Source of the DNA: a virus
DNA length: 59,213 nt
Virus record (IMG/VR): IMGVR_UViG_3300032081_000715
Location: 1-59,213 of that record
Strand: one strand, 5' to 3'
Shown here in pieces: positions 18,156 through 27,416 of this stretch (the stretch's first letter is position 1; the number at the start of each line of letters is the position of its first letter). The translations under genes were made by a program, and so were the position numbers. Under the pieces are notes generated by a model. It was not told the DNA's origin. It ran no database searches and was given only the letters and a program-made list of their open reading frames with translations.

Positions 18156-20558
18156 TTAAAGGCCGAATCTTTCCATATTCGCTCCTCCACTAATTATATC
18201 ATTACCTGATGATTCAAATTTTTTATCAGAATCACCCTGTTTTCTTTGCTCAATCATATTCATTTGATGTTGAGCTTGCCTGTCTATTCTTAGGTCTTTT
18301 TTCTTTTCTCTATTATCCTCTTTTTCTTTTTCAGTGCTTTGCCTCATTCCTTCTAATTTAGAGTTTAATTCAAATTCAAACTCCATTAATTCTTTTTTAG
18401 CTTGTATTTCTTGTTGTAAGTATTGTATTTTTAATTGATTTCTTGTTTGCTCTAATTGTGCCTCAGCTTGCGTTTTGGCTTGAGCTTTTTGTATTTCAGC
18501 TTGAGCGGCCGCTTGTTGAGCTTGTCCATTGGCCTGTGCTTGAGCCTGCATATTTTGTTGTTGCATTTGTTGATCTCTAGAAGCTTTAGCTTTACGTTTT
18601 ACTTTTAATAATTGATTAGCTAATTTTATATTTCTAACACTACGTAAATCTATAGCATCGTCTAAATCTATGCTTTGTTGAGCTAATGATTGTTGTATGT
18701 TATTTTCTAGCAACGCTTTTTCTTCTTCATCCGGTAATAACTCTATAAATATACCAAAATCATACAAGTGTAAATCTTTAAGCTCATCTAACGTAGCAAC
18801 GTTATGTGATCCAATTGCTCTAATAAAAGCGTCTTTTGTTGGAGAATATTCAACTATATCAGATATTCTTAACGACATACATTCGGCAACCTCCGCTGTT
18901 ATATATAACATAGATTGCAATATGTGTCTAGTAGCTGTGTTTGAATTTGCAGCAGCTAATTTTTGAACACCAACTAAAGCGTTTTTATCTGGAGTAGCAG
19001 CGTCTCTAGCTTCATTTAACCCTGTTGTATCTCTTATCATTTGTAAATAATAATTATACGTAGATATTAAACTTTGTATTTTACCGCTATTAACACCGTT
19101 GTTTATTTGTTGTATTGGGACTTTGCCAGGATTACCATCACCTTCAGATGTAAAGCTTCTACCTATAACACTACCAGTTTGAAAGAACATATTTAAAGCT
19201 TCTTGCGGATTATAGTTAGTGCCGTTACCAAGGTCAACTTCTGCTAAACCATCTACATCTAAGTAAACTCCATCAGGTACCATACGTGCCATTACTTGTT
19301 GTAGCTTTAAATGAGTTAATTGAATCATATCAGCAAACCCAGTTATTCTGCTAACTATAGACTCTATTTTACCTCTGTATATTCTAGGTGCAACTATTTG
19401 ATAGTTCATTTTAACACTACCAAAATCAGACTCAGACCTCATCATGTTATCAGCCATTTTCCATTTTAATAATTTATCAGCACCTATAACATAAACACCT
19501 TCATATAAAACTTCTATAACTCTTTCTAGTTTACTAAAATCGCCATCCATGTTTTCAACAGGTGGATTAAACGTATCATCTTTTTGTATTACTTTTTCCG
19601 CGCCACTACCTGTTTTCTTTAATTTATAAACATCATTCATATGAGTTTTGTAATTAAAGTAAAGAACTTCTATTTTATTTTTATCCGTATTTAATCTATA
19701 GTCATAACCAGAATATATTGTTTTACCAGATTTTTTAACTATATCTTCTATTTCAGGTTCTGTTAACTCAGGAAACTCTTTTACTAATTCGTTTATTGGT
19801 ATTTCTTTTAATTCGCCAACATAATATATATCGTCAAAATAAGGTGACTCTGTATAAGAGTAAACTAAATTAGCTGGATCAACATACTTAACTTTAGCTC
19901 CATCAGTAAAGTCAAACGTTGTTTTTGTCGCGCCTATACCAAGTACGGTTAAATCATACAAACATCTTCTTCTTATTAAATCATAATCACTAGCTTCCAT
20001 TAAAACATCTATAGCTTGCTCTTCAGCTATTTCAGCAGCCTGCTTGTAATTAAGTTGCATATGTAAGGCTAGCTCTTCTTCTGTATCAGGTAGTGTTTCT
20101 GGATCGTTATCAAATATATCTATACCAAATTGTTGTTGAACTAAGTTACTGTAATTTTTAGCAGCCATATCTTCCATAATAGACTTCATGTACTCAGTTC
20201 TTTTATTAACGCCATACTGGTCTTGTGAAAAACAAGATATTTCGTAATTTCTTTGAGACATACCGTTTACCACAATATCAACAAACTTAGGAATAATAGG
20301 AACAGGTTTCCAATCTAAATTTAAATAAGACAAATCACCATTAATTGATAATTCGTTTTTATACTTTTGTGCTGATTGTTCTCCTCTAGCATATAATCTT
20401 AATTCGTGATAATTGTTTATATTACTATTGAATTTAGAATTAGCGCCTGTAAACCATTCTTGCCTTATAGCTTTAGCAACTTTTAAACCGTAATCTTCAG
20501 ATAACTTTTCTAAATCACTAACAGCTTGAGATGGAAAGTTTATATAATTCTCTGTCAT
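18156..20558 (-). CDS. Portal protein
   Basis: The 800-aa protein contains LDWKPVPIIPKFVDIVVNGM (~residues 80-100), which I recognise from portal proteins of crAss-like phages, plus wing/stem-like helical regions and DTTGLNEARDAATPDKNALV near residue 510. The C-terminal ~150 residues are a Gln/Ala/Glu-rich coiled coil (AQAQANGQAQQAAAQAEIQK). It overlaps terL by 4 nt, the normal terminase-portal pairing. It would form the DNA entry ring at the capsid vertex. Confidence 0.85.
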   Translation of the reverse strand: MTENYINFPSQAVSDLEKLSEDYGLKVAKAIRQEWFTGANSKFNSNINNYHELRLYARGEQSAQKYKNELSINGDLSYLNLDWKPVPIIPKFVDIVVNGMSQRNYEISCFSQDQYGVNKRTEYMKSIMEDMAAKNYSNLVQQQFGIDIFDNDPETLPDTEEELALHMQLNYKQAAEIAEEQAIDVLMEASDYDLIRRRCLYDLTVLGIGATKTTFDFTDGAKVKYVDPANLVYSYTESPYFDDIYYVGELKEIPINELVKEFPELTEPEIEDIVKKSGKTIYSGYDYRLNTDKNKIEVLYFNYKTHMNDVYKLKKTGSGAEKVIQKDDTFNPPVENMDGDFSKLERVIEVLYEGVYVIGADKLLKWKMADNMMRSESDFGSVKMNYQIVAPRIYRGKIESIVSRITGFADMIQLTHLKLQQVMARMVPDGVYLDVDGLAEVDLGNGTNYNPQEALNMFFQTGSVIGRSFTSEGDGNPGKVPIQQINNGVNSGKIQSLISTYNYYLQMIRDTTGLNEARDAATPDKNALVGVQKLAAANSNTATRHILQSMLYITAEVAECMSLRISDIVEYSPTKDAFIRAIGSHNVATLDELKDLHLYDFGIFIELLPDEEEKALLENNIQQSLAQQSIDLDDAIDLRSVRNIKLANQLLKVKRKAKASRDQQMQQQNMQAQAQANGQAQQAAAQAEIQKAQAKTQAEAQLEQTRNQLKIQYLQQEIQAKKELMEFEFELNSKLEGMRQSTEKEKEDNREKKKDLRIDRQAQHQMNMIEQRKQGDSDKKFESSGNDIISGGANMERFGL

Positions 20559-22792
20559 GTTTTATTTTTTATTAATGTAGATTGAAATCCTTTATTATTA
20601 TACCTTGATATATGTATATTTACTGGTTCTCTTTTTTGTTTTGGGTTTGGTCGGTAAAGATGTCTATTACAACCCATTATTGCTAAACCAGAACTTATCG
20701 ACGCATCGTGCTTAGTTCTTTTATTTATATCAAACTTTGACCAATCATTTAATGTTTCATTAAAATACATAGTACCATAAGTACCATCTTGTAATAATCC
20801 AACGTGATCATTGATATACATTTCTATAGCAGCGGCATGAGCTTGTTTTATGTCTTCACTTGAGTTTGGCATACCACCAACTTCTTTTTCTGTTACAGAT
20901 AATTTATTCCAAACCTTATCAGGTCTATTCATACTAAATCCTCTATATCCTCTTCTTCGCAAATAATACAATAATCTTGGTTTGTTATTTTCAGCAAGTA
21001 TTGGCATGCCGTAAAATACTAATGCCATTAAAACATCTTCAAAAAATATTTCAGCTGTTTGTGGTCTTGCTATATATTCAAGGAAAAAAGTGTTTGCTGG
21101 AGCATCTTCCATTGAAAACTTTGTTAGTCCATGCAAAGAACCTTTTGAACCTCGTTTATCTACTGTTCCAGATATGTCGTATGAGTCACATCCAAATGCT
21201 CCTATATGTTCATTACCTGGATATTTTACGCCATTTTTGATAATAACGTTATTTTGTAATTTACCGTTTGGCACCCAACTTATTTTAAACCTACCATTAG
21301 GATCTGGATTAAAAGTAACTAATGTATCTTTTTTACCATTTAACCATTGAAAGTTACCAGGCGTTATTACTGAAGAGTTTCTGTTACCTTCGTTATAGTC
21401 TATTTGCTCGTATATTTTTATAAGATTAAATAAACTATTTTTTGTCTCATCTCTAAACGCATGTTCTTCAGTTCTAGGAAACTGACGATAAAATTCGTTT
21501 AAAGCGTCTTGATCATCTTTTAATCCTTCGGCTTCATTATCCCAATGGTCTATAACACCTTGGTCTATTTCTAATCCTTGCGGATCGTGTATTTCTTTTT
21601 TAGGCGTGTTAAATACTGGTTGACCATACTCGTCAATAAAACCTTCGTAGTTCCACTCCATTGGGATAAATAAAGAATATAGTCCAGATTTTGTTTGTCC
21701 ATTACGATTTCGTTTTGTTACATCTGAGTTATTATATAGTTGTTTAAAGTTATCACCACCTTTATCAAGTGAATTACTAGTACTACCCATCATACATTTA
21801 CCAACTATTCTACTACCTAATCTTAAACAAGTTTTTGTAACTCTCCAATTGTTTTTTATATTATCAGGCCTTTCCCACTTGCCACTTTCATCGTGAACTA
21901 GTAAATTTAGTTTTTCACCATCATAGCTGTTATCACCTGTGTTTTTCCAGTCTATAGTTGTATCTAATCCTTCAACATCATCCATCTCTTCACGCTCACG
22001 TATTTTTTTACGCGTAAACTTTTTAGCTGGCACCCTGTAAGCAAGTTCGGACTTTGGTCGGTCCATACCGTCCTGTATTGGCTTGAAGAAGAAAGGATAA
22101 TTTAAACTAATAGGCACTACTTTGTCCGTAAACATTTTTTTTGCATCAGCACCAGTCTTAGATAATATACCAAATCTACTATCACTAGCTAATGTAGCTA
22201 AATTAACAGTTTCAGCTGAACTCATAAAAGAAAAACCAGAACGTCTATTTTTTAAATAACACATTCCATAGCATCTTTTATCTGCTTTACAAGCTTCCCA
22301 GAATATAAAAAATAATCTATTTGCTTCTCTAAAATCTGGAGCGCCAACATCTATTTTACTCCACTGTAAATACATGTAATGCGTTCCTGTTATATAGGTT
22401 GGTTTACCGTTATTCATAAACCAAAAACCTTCTTCTCTTCTTTTAAACTCTTCGTCTATATATTCGTAATGATCTTGTTTAAAATCATCTGGATAATCTT
22501 GCCAGTCAAATACAGTTTTAATTTTTTTAAAAGCTGGATTAGCTTGGAACTGCTTCCATTTTTGTCCTGCTTTGTCTTTACTACAACTATATATATTAGT
22601 TGGTTGTTTAGGTAAAGCTATTTGTAAACCTTGTATTTCTATAACATCACCTATTATTCCAGTTTTAGATATAACAACTACATCGTTTTCTTTATTATAT
22701 CCGTACTCCCACTTCTTACTTTTATTTAATCTTTTAATAGTATTTAACCTTATTGGCTCTACTATTTTATATAAGCTTTGTTCGTACTTCAT
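20555..22792 (-). CDS. terL: Terminase large subunit
   Basis: The 745-aa protein carries WFMNNGKPTYITGTHYMYLQ (124-143), a motif I associate with crAss-like terminases, followed by IDVGAPDFREANR. The Walker A-like segment is KNRRSGFSF (181-189) and the Walker B LNLLVHDE (295-302). A C-terminal RNase H-like nuclease starts at GCDSYDISG and includes DKRGSKGSLHG. Role: ATP-driven DNA packaging and cutting at the portal. It overlaps portal and the putative small terminase by 4 nt each. Confidence 0.92.
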   Translation of the reverse strand: MKYEQSLYKIVEPIRLNTIKRLNKSKKWEYGYNKENDVVVISKTGIIGDVIEIQGLQIALPKQPTNIYSCSKDKAGQKWKQFQANPAFKKIKTVFDWQDYPDDFKQDHYEYIDEEFKRREEGFWFMNNGKPTYITGTHYMYLQWSKIDVGAPDFREANRLFFIFWEACKADKRCYGMCYLKNRRSGFSFMSSAETVNLATLASDSRFGILSKTGADAKKMFTDKVVPISLNYPFFFKPIQDGMDRPKSELAYRVPAKKFTRKKIREREEMDDVEGLDTTIDWKNTGDNSYDGEKLNLLVHDESGKWERPDNIKNNWRVTKTCLRLGSRIVGKCMMGSTSNSLDKGGDNFKQLYNNSDVTKRNRNGQTKSGLYSLFIPMEWNYEGFIDEYGQPVFNTPKKEIHDPQGLEIDQGVIDHWDNEAEGLKDDQDALNEFYRQFPRTEEHAFRDETKNSLFNLIKIYEQIDYNEGNRNSSVITPGNFQWLNGKKDTLVTFNPDPNGRFKISWVPNGKLQNNVIIKNGVKYPGNEHIGAFGCDSYDISGTVDKRGSKGSLHGLTKFSMEDAPANTFFLEYIARPQTAEIFFEDVLMALVFYGMPILAENNKPRLLYYLRRRGYRGFSMNRPDKVWNKLSVTEKEVGGMPNSSEDIKQAHAAAIEMYINDHVGLLQDGTYGTMYFNETLNDWSKFDINKRTKHDASISSGLAIMGCNRHLYRPNPKQKREPVNIHISRYNNKGFQSTLIKNKT

Positions 22793-23061
22793 TTTGATCT
22801 ACCTTCTGCAAAACCTTTAAACTTAACTTCTTTCTTTTCTTCGACTTTACCTTCAAGCATATTTTCTTCTTCGTTTATACGATTTAATATTTCAAAAGCA
22901 TCGAATATAGCTAACTTCTTTGTAGCCGCGGCATTCTTTAATCTATCAGCTGATATATCATCATCACTATCAACTATAGGTTCTTTAGCAACTTTAATTA
23001 ATTCTTCAACTGCTTTTTGCCCAGCTTGGATTATATTCTTCTTCGTTTCCTTGATATTCAT
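22789..23061 (-). CDS. Putative terminase small subunit
   Basis: A 90-aa helical protein (SADRLKNAAATKKLAIFDAF, then EILNRINEEENMLEG) overlaps terL by 4 nt in an ATGA arrangement. This short Ala/Lys-rich helical protein directly upstream of terL is a recurrent neighbour in related phages, where I would expect the small subunit that recognises phage DNA. No DNA-binding motif is certain. Its start overlaps the end of the previous gene by 56 nt. Confidence 0.6.
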   Translation of the reverse strand: MNIKETKKNIIQAGQKAVEELIKVAKEPIVDSDDDISADRLKNAAATKKLAIFDAFEILNRINEEENMLEGKVEEKKEVKFKGFAEGRSK

Positions 23062-23593
23062 ATTTAATTGTAATAAAATTATTCATAACCCTATATAACT
23101 TTTCTCCGTTAATAATAAATTCAAACTCACTATTAGGTCTAAATCCAACTAAGTCTTTTTTATTAAACTTACCATCAGAATATTTAACAATACCAATTAA
23201 TGGCCTTTCTGATTCTACGTTAAATTTATTTATAGCCTTTAAAGGTTTTACAAAACTAAAGCCTGGCATAGCAATCCAATTATCGCGCTTGTATAAATAT
23301 ATTTGATCTTTTGATATTATATATTTATTATCTTTCCAATATGATCTACTATTTTTTTCTCTACCTTTAACATCACTCCACCTTCTAAATATGTTATGAT
23401 GTACTATTATTTCATCACCTACCTTTAGAGGTGATTGAAACAATAGTGGAGTAGCGATAACTTTTGCTGATCTATTTATATATTGATGATTATAAATTTC
23501 AGTATTTAATACTAGTTCTTTGTCATCAATTTGTTTAGTGTTATTATAACGCCCGCCAATAGGAGAGACAATAAAATCTTTATAAGCATTCAT
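23006..23593 (-). CDS. Conserved terminase-proximal phage protein, beta-rich
   Basis: The 195-aa protein has a segment KVIATPLLFQSPLKVGDEII followed by VHHNIFRRW, with the spacing of a small beta-barrel like that of GroES (x-A-x-P ... KVGDxV). The rest has repeated short strands and a conserved-looking end, IKYEYQGNEEEYNPSW. I recall similar proteins near terminase genes in marine phages but know no function. GroES-like fold is only a hypothesis. It overlaps the small terminase candidate by 56 nt. Confidence 0.6.
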   Translation of the reverse strand: MNAYKDFIVSPIGGRYNNTKQIDDKELVLNTEIYNHQYINRSAKVIATPLLFQSPLKVGDEIIVHHNIFRRWSDVKGREKNSRSYWKDNKYIISKDQIYLYKRDNWIAMPGFSFVKPLKAINKFNVESERPLIGIVKYSDGKFNKKDLVGFRPNSEFEFIINGEKLYRVMNNFITIKYEYQGNEEEYNPSWAKSS

Positions 23594-23817
23594 TAATATT
23601 CTAAGTTATACTCGACTGATATAGCCATATTTTTATTAAAGTCTTTCCAAGGTATAACCACTTTGTCTTTTCTAATATAAATAGAGTATTTGTCTTCCTC
23701 TTCTATTATATCACAAATCTTATGACCACCATAAACTTCTTGGTTAACAGAATAGTGCATAGCATCATTTTTATAATCCTTACCTATAGTGATTTTTCTA
23801 ATTATATTATTTTTCAT
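23593..23817 (-). CDS. Small hypothetical protein
   Basis: A 74-aa basic protein (MKNNIIRKITIGKDYKNDAM...) predicted to be beta-rich, with no known motif. It overlaps both neighbours (1 nt downstream, 11 nt upstream), which supports translation in a tightly coupled operon. Confidence 0.5.
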   Translation of the reverse strand: MKNNIIRKITIGKDYKNDAMHYSVNQEVYGGHKICDIIEEEDKYSIYIRKDKVVIPWKDFNKNMAISVEYNLEY

Positions 23818-24076
23818 CTTTAGGTTTGTTTATAGTACCATCAGTAATATTAACATCAAAAGTGCCGTACTCTTTAGATAATTTACCTTGCATATCTACT
23901 ATTTTCTTTTGCGTTAAACCTAACTCATGAAGTAAGGTATGCTTCTGTCCTTCTAATTGTCCAATTTTAAATTGGATATTGTTTGTCATATTTAATATAT
24001 CTTGTAGCTCTTTTAAATGCTCATCTGATATTTTGTCATCCTTAGGTTTAAGGTCAACCATTTTTTCTTTTTTCAT
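23807..24076 (-). CDS. Small coiled-coil protein
   Basis: The 89-aa protein has a heptad-like helical core (LKELQDILNMTNNIQFKIGQ LEGQKHTLLHELG), typical of a small chaperone, tape or terminase-accessory coiled coil. The leader repeats aatttaatttaat, as in front of groEL. Function unknown. Confidence 0.55.
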   Translation of the reverse strand: MKKEKMVDLKPKDDKISDEHLKELQDILNMTNNIQFKIGQLEGQKHTLLHELGLTQKKIVDMQGKLSKEYGTFDVNITDGTINKPKDEK

Positions 24077-24101
24077 ATTTAATTTAATTTAATTATTATT
24101 A

Positions 24102-24470
24102 TTATGGACATTGTATTGCTCTAGGAGAAGAAGCTACTCGACCATTAACTATTTCTGCACTATAAAAAGTACCTTTACTATTAGGTCCTACTTTATAAAA
24201 CCCATCTGCTACATAAAAATTTGAATTAACTCTTTTTCTTGTATAAAAATAATCACCTAGATTAAATGGAAAGCCAATAGAAGTATTATCAGTATATCCT
24301 ATTTCATCCATAGAAGAAACGCTACAAGAGTTAGGTACGTTAGCTTGCTTAGATCCATGAGAAAACTGAACAAAGCTCGACGCTAATGCAACTTCTTTAT
24401 GTCTTTTTACTACTACAGCTTTGTTTTTACCTCTAGACTGAGCAGATGAGTTTGCGTTACCTAATGCCAT
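24102..24470 (-). CDS. Putative virion surface/fibre-associated protein
   Basis: The 122-aa protein starts MALGNANSSAQSRGKNKAVV, an opening I have seen on other phage structural proteins. The remainder is Ser/Gly/Asn-rich beta sequence with FYTRKRVNSNFYVADGFYKV. It overlaps the next structural gene by 1 nt. A virion role is inferred from composition and context. Confidence 0.55.
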   Translation of the reverse strand: MALGNANSSAQSRGKNKAVVVKRHKEVALASSFVQFSHGSKQANVPNSCSVSSMDEIGYTDNTSIGFPFNLGDYFYTRKRVNSNFYVADGFYKVGPNSKGTFYSAEIVNGRVASSPRAIQCP

Positions 24471-24901
24471 TATATAGCAGCGCTTCTAGATCTGTAATCT
24501 GGTCTAGGTGCTACATAACATATAACATCTCCAGCATGTAGTTCAACATAATCGTACATACCGTATAAAGTCATACCAGCAGGAAACTCTGTACCACTAC
24601 CATCTAATACTATAAGATCACTATCATTATCACCTGCATTTGTATCAGCACCCCAATCAGTATCTAACGTTTGAGTATCTTCATTAGAAGCAAAGTGTGT
24701 ATTACCTAATCCAAGGCCTTTACCAGCATCTAAAATACCTAAGCCACTACCACCAAATTTTGTATTGCTAACAAAAGTTATAGCACAAATGTAATATTTA
24801 GCGTCAGATTGTGATAAATCTAATATAGCCCCATCGCCACTTAAAAAAGTAGAGCCAAATTGTCCAAAATTATAAGCCGTAGCTGTTGAATTTAATCCCA
24901 T
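24470..24901 (-). CDS. Putative minor virion protein
   Basis: The 143-aa protein MGLNSTATAYNFGQFGSTFL... is Gly/Asp/Thr-rich, ends in a short basic tail (RPDYRSRSAAI), and has no enzyme motif. It lies between the holin candidate and a fibre-like protein, with 1-nt overlap downstream and 2-nt gap upstream. Probably a decoration or fibre component; family not known to me. Confidence 0.55.
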   Translation of the reverse strand: MGLNSTATAYNFGQFGSTFLSGDGAILDLSQSDAKYYICAITFVSNTKFGGSGLGILDAGKGLGLGNTHFASNEDTQTLDTDWGADTNAGDNDSDLIVLDGSGTEFPAGMTLYGMYDYVELHAGDVICYVAPRPDYRSRSAAI

Positions 24902-24903
24902 AA

Positions 24904-25329
24904 TTATTTATTATTTATTTGTTGTTCATTTTTTTTAGACGATCCGCCGAAAAAGAAATCGACAACCGTATTTACTTTAGCACTCATAGCGCCAAATATT
25001 GTAGAGACAAAGCTTATTTCAAACTCGCCCATATTTATATCACCTATTATAAAGTATCTAAACATCATAAAGCTTAATCCAAAGTACGCTGCCGTAAATA
25101 ACGTAGCAAGGATTTTTTGAATAAGCGCATCGTCTTTATACATATCCCTAGCGCTCTTTCTGTCTTCAACTTCTTTGGCGAAAGCTTCAGCTTCGGCTTC
25201 GAGTAGTAATCTTCTAAGAGCGAGTTTAGCTTCATCGCGCTCTTTGTCTGTTGTAACAACCTTGTCAAGTATTCCTTCTGCATTGTCTACTATTTTGCCG
25301 AATAAGCCATTAACAAATTTTCCTATCAT
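24904..25329 (-). CDS. Holin candidate (GTA-holin/3TM-like)
   Basis: The 141-aa protein has an amphipathic N-terminus (MIGKFVNGLFGKIVD), a charged helical hairpin (LALRRLLLEAEAEAFAKEVE ... RKSARDMYKDDALIQK), then two hydrophobic segments at about residues 72-92 and 100-125, and a basic tail. This charged-helix-then-TM layout, with an RxSARDMYKDD-type motif, fits the 3TM holin family of phages and gene transfer agents. It overlaps the wHTH gene by 4 nt. Role: inner-membrane permeabilisation for lysis. Confidence 0.65.
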   Translation of the reverse strand: MIGKFVNGLFGKIVDNAEGILDKVVTTDKERDEAKLALRRLLLEAEAEAFAKEVEDRKSARDMYKDDALIQKILATLFTAAYFGLSFMMFRYFIIGDINMGEFEISFVSTIFGAMSAKVNTVVDFFFGGSSKKNEQQINNK

Positions 25330-25766
25330 CGTTCATTATCTTTTATCATATCATCGATAGACTTATTCATGACCTTATCGGTGTATGATTGGTTAGTAAA
25401 AAACACACTCTTTTCCGAAGTAGGTATATCTTCTTCCCCTAAAAGTATACGATATATTCTACTTATTAAGTGTGAGCACTTAAAGGAGGTTTTGAATACT
25501 GAGTATTTGATGGTTGTTCTATTTCTGTGTCTCCACGTTTCTATCCAACCATTCCTCCTTAATTTTTCCCAACGGTTCTTATCCCAACTCATGGTATATG
25601 TTCCGTCGATAAATTCTTGACGCGTAAATCTTCCTTTACAATCTAAATATATTAGCAGTTCAAGATCAGCGTCTGTTAACCCGTAAGTCTTACAGGCCCA
25701 TTTTCTAACGAGCCTGTAATACTTAAGGATTTGTAAATCACGTAAATCGTGACTAGTTAATCGCAT
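25326..25766 (-). CDS. MarR-like winged-helix DNA-binding protein
   Basis: The 146-aa protein contains an apparent winged helix-turn-helix at residues ~20-90: KTYGLTDADLELLIYLDCKG, then RFTRQEFIDG, a recognition-helix region around WDKNRWEKLRRNGWIE, and a wing NRTTIKYSVF. It overlaps the holin gene by 4 nt and the upstream structural gene by 1 nt, so it is expressed within the late operon, possibly as a late regulator. Target unknown. Confidence 0.65.
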   Translation of the reverse strand: MRLTSHDLRDLQILKYYRLVRKWACKTYGLTDADLELLIYLDCKGRFTRQEFIDGTYTMSWDKNRWEKLRRNGWIETWRHRNRTTIKYSVFKTSFKCSHLISRIYRILLGEEDIPTSEKSVFFTNQSYTDKVMNKSIDDMIKDNER

Positions 25767-26128
25767 TAAACTGGTTGCTCAGCACTGTTTCTAGCAATTA
25801 CTATGCCAGTTACAAAGCTTAGATCTAAAGTGTTATTAGTATCAAGATCAATAACATCTGTTACACCATTCATGTGAGGCCCAGCATTAACTGCTTCTAC
25901 TATCGATTTACCTATAGCTTTACATCTGTGGCCAGTTGTGTTAGTTGTATTATCATGGGTAAATGTAATCACATCTAATTGACCATCTACATTAGCATCT
26001 CCAAAAAAAGCTTTTGTAGCCACAGTGCTGGTTGGCACACATCCTAAAAACTTTTTGCCTTCAACGCAATAAGCTTCTGTTGTTAAGTTCGCTCCGTTAC
26101 CATCAGCGAAATATAAAAATTTTTTCAT
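25766..26128 (-). CDS. Small virion protein, paralogue of the 296-aa neighbour's N-terminus
   Basis: The 120-aa protein opens MKKFLYFADGNGANLTTEAY, paralleling MENYLFFAAADINTGGSKAA of the next gene upstream. It shares the pattern C-x-x-G-K/R-x-[FL]-x-[GS]-C, an AFF-G-D/I block and a long Asp/Thr beta segment. This is probably a duplicated capsid-decoration or minor structural domain. No enzymatic motif. Confidence 0.55.
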   Translation of the reverse strand: MKKFLYFADGNGANLTTEAYCVEGKKFLGCVPTSTVATKAFFGDANVDGQLDVITFTHDNTTNTTGHRCKAIGKSIVEAVNAGPHMNGVTDVIDLDTNNTLDLSFVTGIVIARNSAEQPV

Positions 26129-26152
26129 AATTTTAAATTTTAAAAGTTATTA

Positions 26153-27043
26153 CTAAGACAATACTGGATGTCCGTATAAAGTTAATAATAATTGACCAGC
26201 TGTAAAGACAGAGTCGTCACCATCAGTAGTACCTTCAGTTAAATAAAGATACATACCGTCAGTTACAGCACTTAAATCTAAGTTTTCTACTGATCTTTGA
26301 GCAACATGAGTACCACTATTAACAACGTAATCAGTTCCACCAGCTTCAGTATATCCTAATGTACCGCTAGAATTACCCACTACATTTATATCAACTAAAG
26401 ATCCAGCGCCAGCAGGAAGCTCTAAACAAGCTAAACTTGCTTTGAATAAAACTCCGTGATCAGCACTTTTGTATCTAAACAAGTAAGCATCAGGTGCAAG
26501 GGTTTTAATACCTATAACATCATTAGCAGTAGCGCCATGAGCAGTTAATCCAGTTAAGTCAATTAACGCTGTAGTTACCATTACTCCATTTTGCTCGTAT
26601 CTTTTTACTACTGGCGCTCCTATACCAGTACCAGTTAAGCCAGCTCCACTTCCTCCTGTAACTTGATTACTTTCTTTTGATTCAGTTACAGCAACTGTTG
26701 TAACATCTAGGCCGTTGAAAGCTTTACTATATTCAGAATCTTTTGATGCACCAGCTACGTCAGAGTCTGCCACAACAACAAATCCACCATGACTTGGTTG
26801 AGAGTTAATAATTGACATCATTGCCTTTATAACATCTTTGTTTTTGTTAGCAGCATGAGTAAGCACTACTTTTATAACACCTTCGTCTCTTCCTTCTATA
26901 CCATCAAAAAAGAAAGCTGTGCTAGTAGTACCAACTGGATCGCAACTTAAATATCGGCTTGATGCAATACACAAACCTTCTCTTGCCGCTTTACTACCAC
27001 CTGTATTGATATCAGCGGCAGCAAAAAATAAATAATTTTCCAT
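26153..27043 (-). CDS. Minor virion structural protein (duplicated domain)
   Basis: The 296-aa Gly/Thr/Ala/Asp-rich beta protein has an N-terminal ~110 residues resembling the 120-aa protein downstream and a second beta domain after a Gly-rich linker (VTGGSGAGLTGTGIGAP). No signal peptide or catalytic motif. It lies between groES and the wHTH/holin set. A major decoration or appendage protein is plausible, inferred from composition and from its relatively GC-rich codons, which suggest high expression. Confidence 0.6.
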   Translation of the reverse strand: MENYLFFAAADINTGGSKAAREGLCIASSRYLSCDPVGTTSTAFFFDGIEGRDEGVIKVVLTHAANKNKDVIKAMMSIINSQPSHGGFVVVADSDVAGASKDSEYSKAFNGLDVTTVAVTESKESNQVTGGSGAGLTGTGIGAPVVKRYEQNGVMVTTALIDLTGLTAHGATANDVIGIKTLAPDAYLFRYKSADHGVLFKASLACLELPAGAGSLVDINVVGNSSGTLGYTEAGGTDYVVNSGTHVAQRSVENLDLSAVTDGMYLYLTEGTTDGDDSVFTAGQLLLTLYGHPVLS

Positions 27044-27158
27044 TTGTATTTTTTTTTATGATTAATAATTAATTTATGATTTTTTGTTTTTTGTTTATGG
27101 TTTATAGTTTACGTATAATCTACTTTAATAGTAATTACACGTTTTTAGCGAATAGTAA

Positions 27159-27416
27159 TTATTCTACTATAACTATATCTCTAGCACGTATCACCCGGTA
27201 CATACTATCATTATAACTAATATCGTGACCAGCAACAGCATCATAGTAAACACTATTACCTCTTTTAACAATCGGCACATCATTCCCCACAGAAATGATA
27301 GTTCCTTTTTTATATCTGTTAGTTTCATCTGTTTCATCTGTTAATATGAAGCCACCAACTTTTTTTGGCCCTTCTTTTATTATATCTATTATTACGTAAT
27401 CGTTAACTGCTTGCAT
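27159..27416 (-). CDS. groES: Phage co-chaperonin GroES
   Basis: The 85-aa protein has the GroES beta-barrel pattern: VNDYVIIDIIKEGPKKVGGF, a mobile loop-like ILTDETDETNRYKKG, then GTIISVGND and RARDIVIVE at the C-terminus. It is slightly shorter than bacterial GroES (about 97 aa). It overlaps the 3' end of groEL by 14 nt and lies downstream of it, the reverse of the bacterial groES-groEL order. Likely caps the phage GroEL during folding of virion proteins. Confidence 0.85.
   Translation of the reverse strand: MQAVNDYVIIDIIKEGPKKVGGFILTDETDETNRYKKGTIISVGNDVPIVKRGNSVYYDAVAGHDISYNDSMYRVIRARDIVIVE

Noticed and set aside
23006-23593. Second GroES paralogue
   Set aside because: Only a short KVGDEIIVHH-like segment resembles GroES; length and the rest of the sequence do not fit, so I kept it as a conserved hypothetical.
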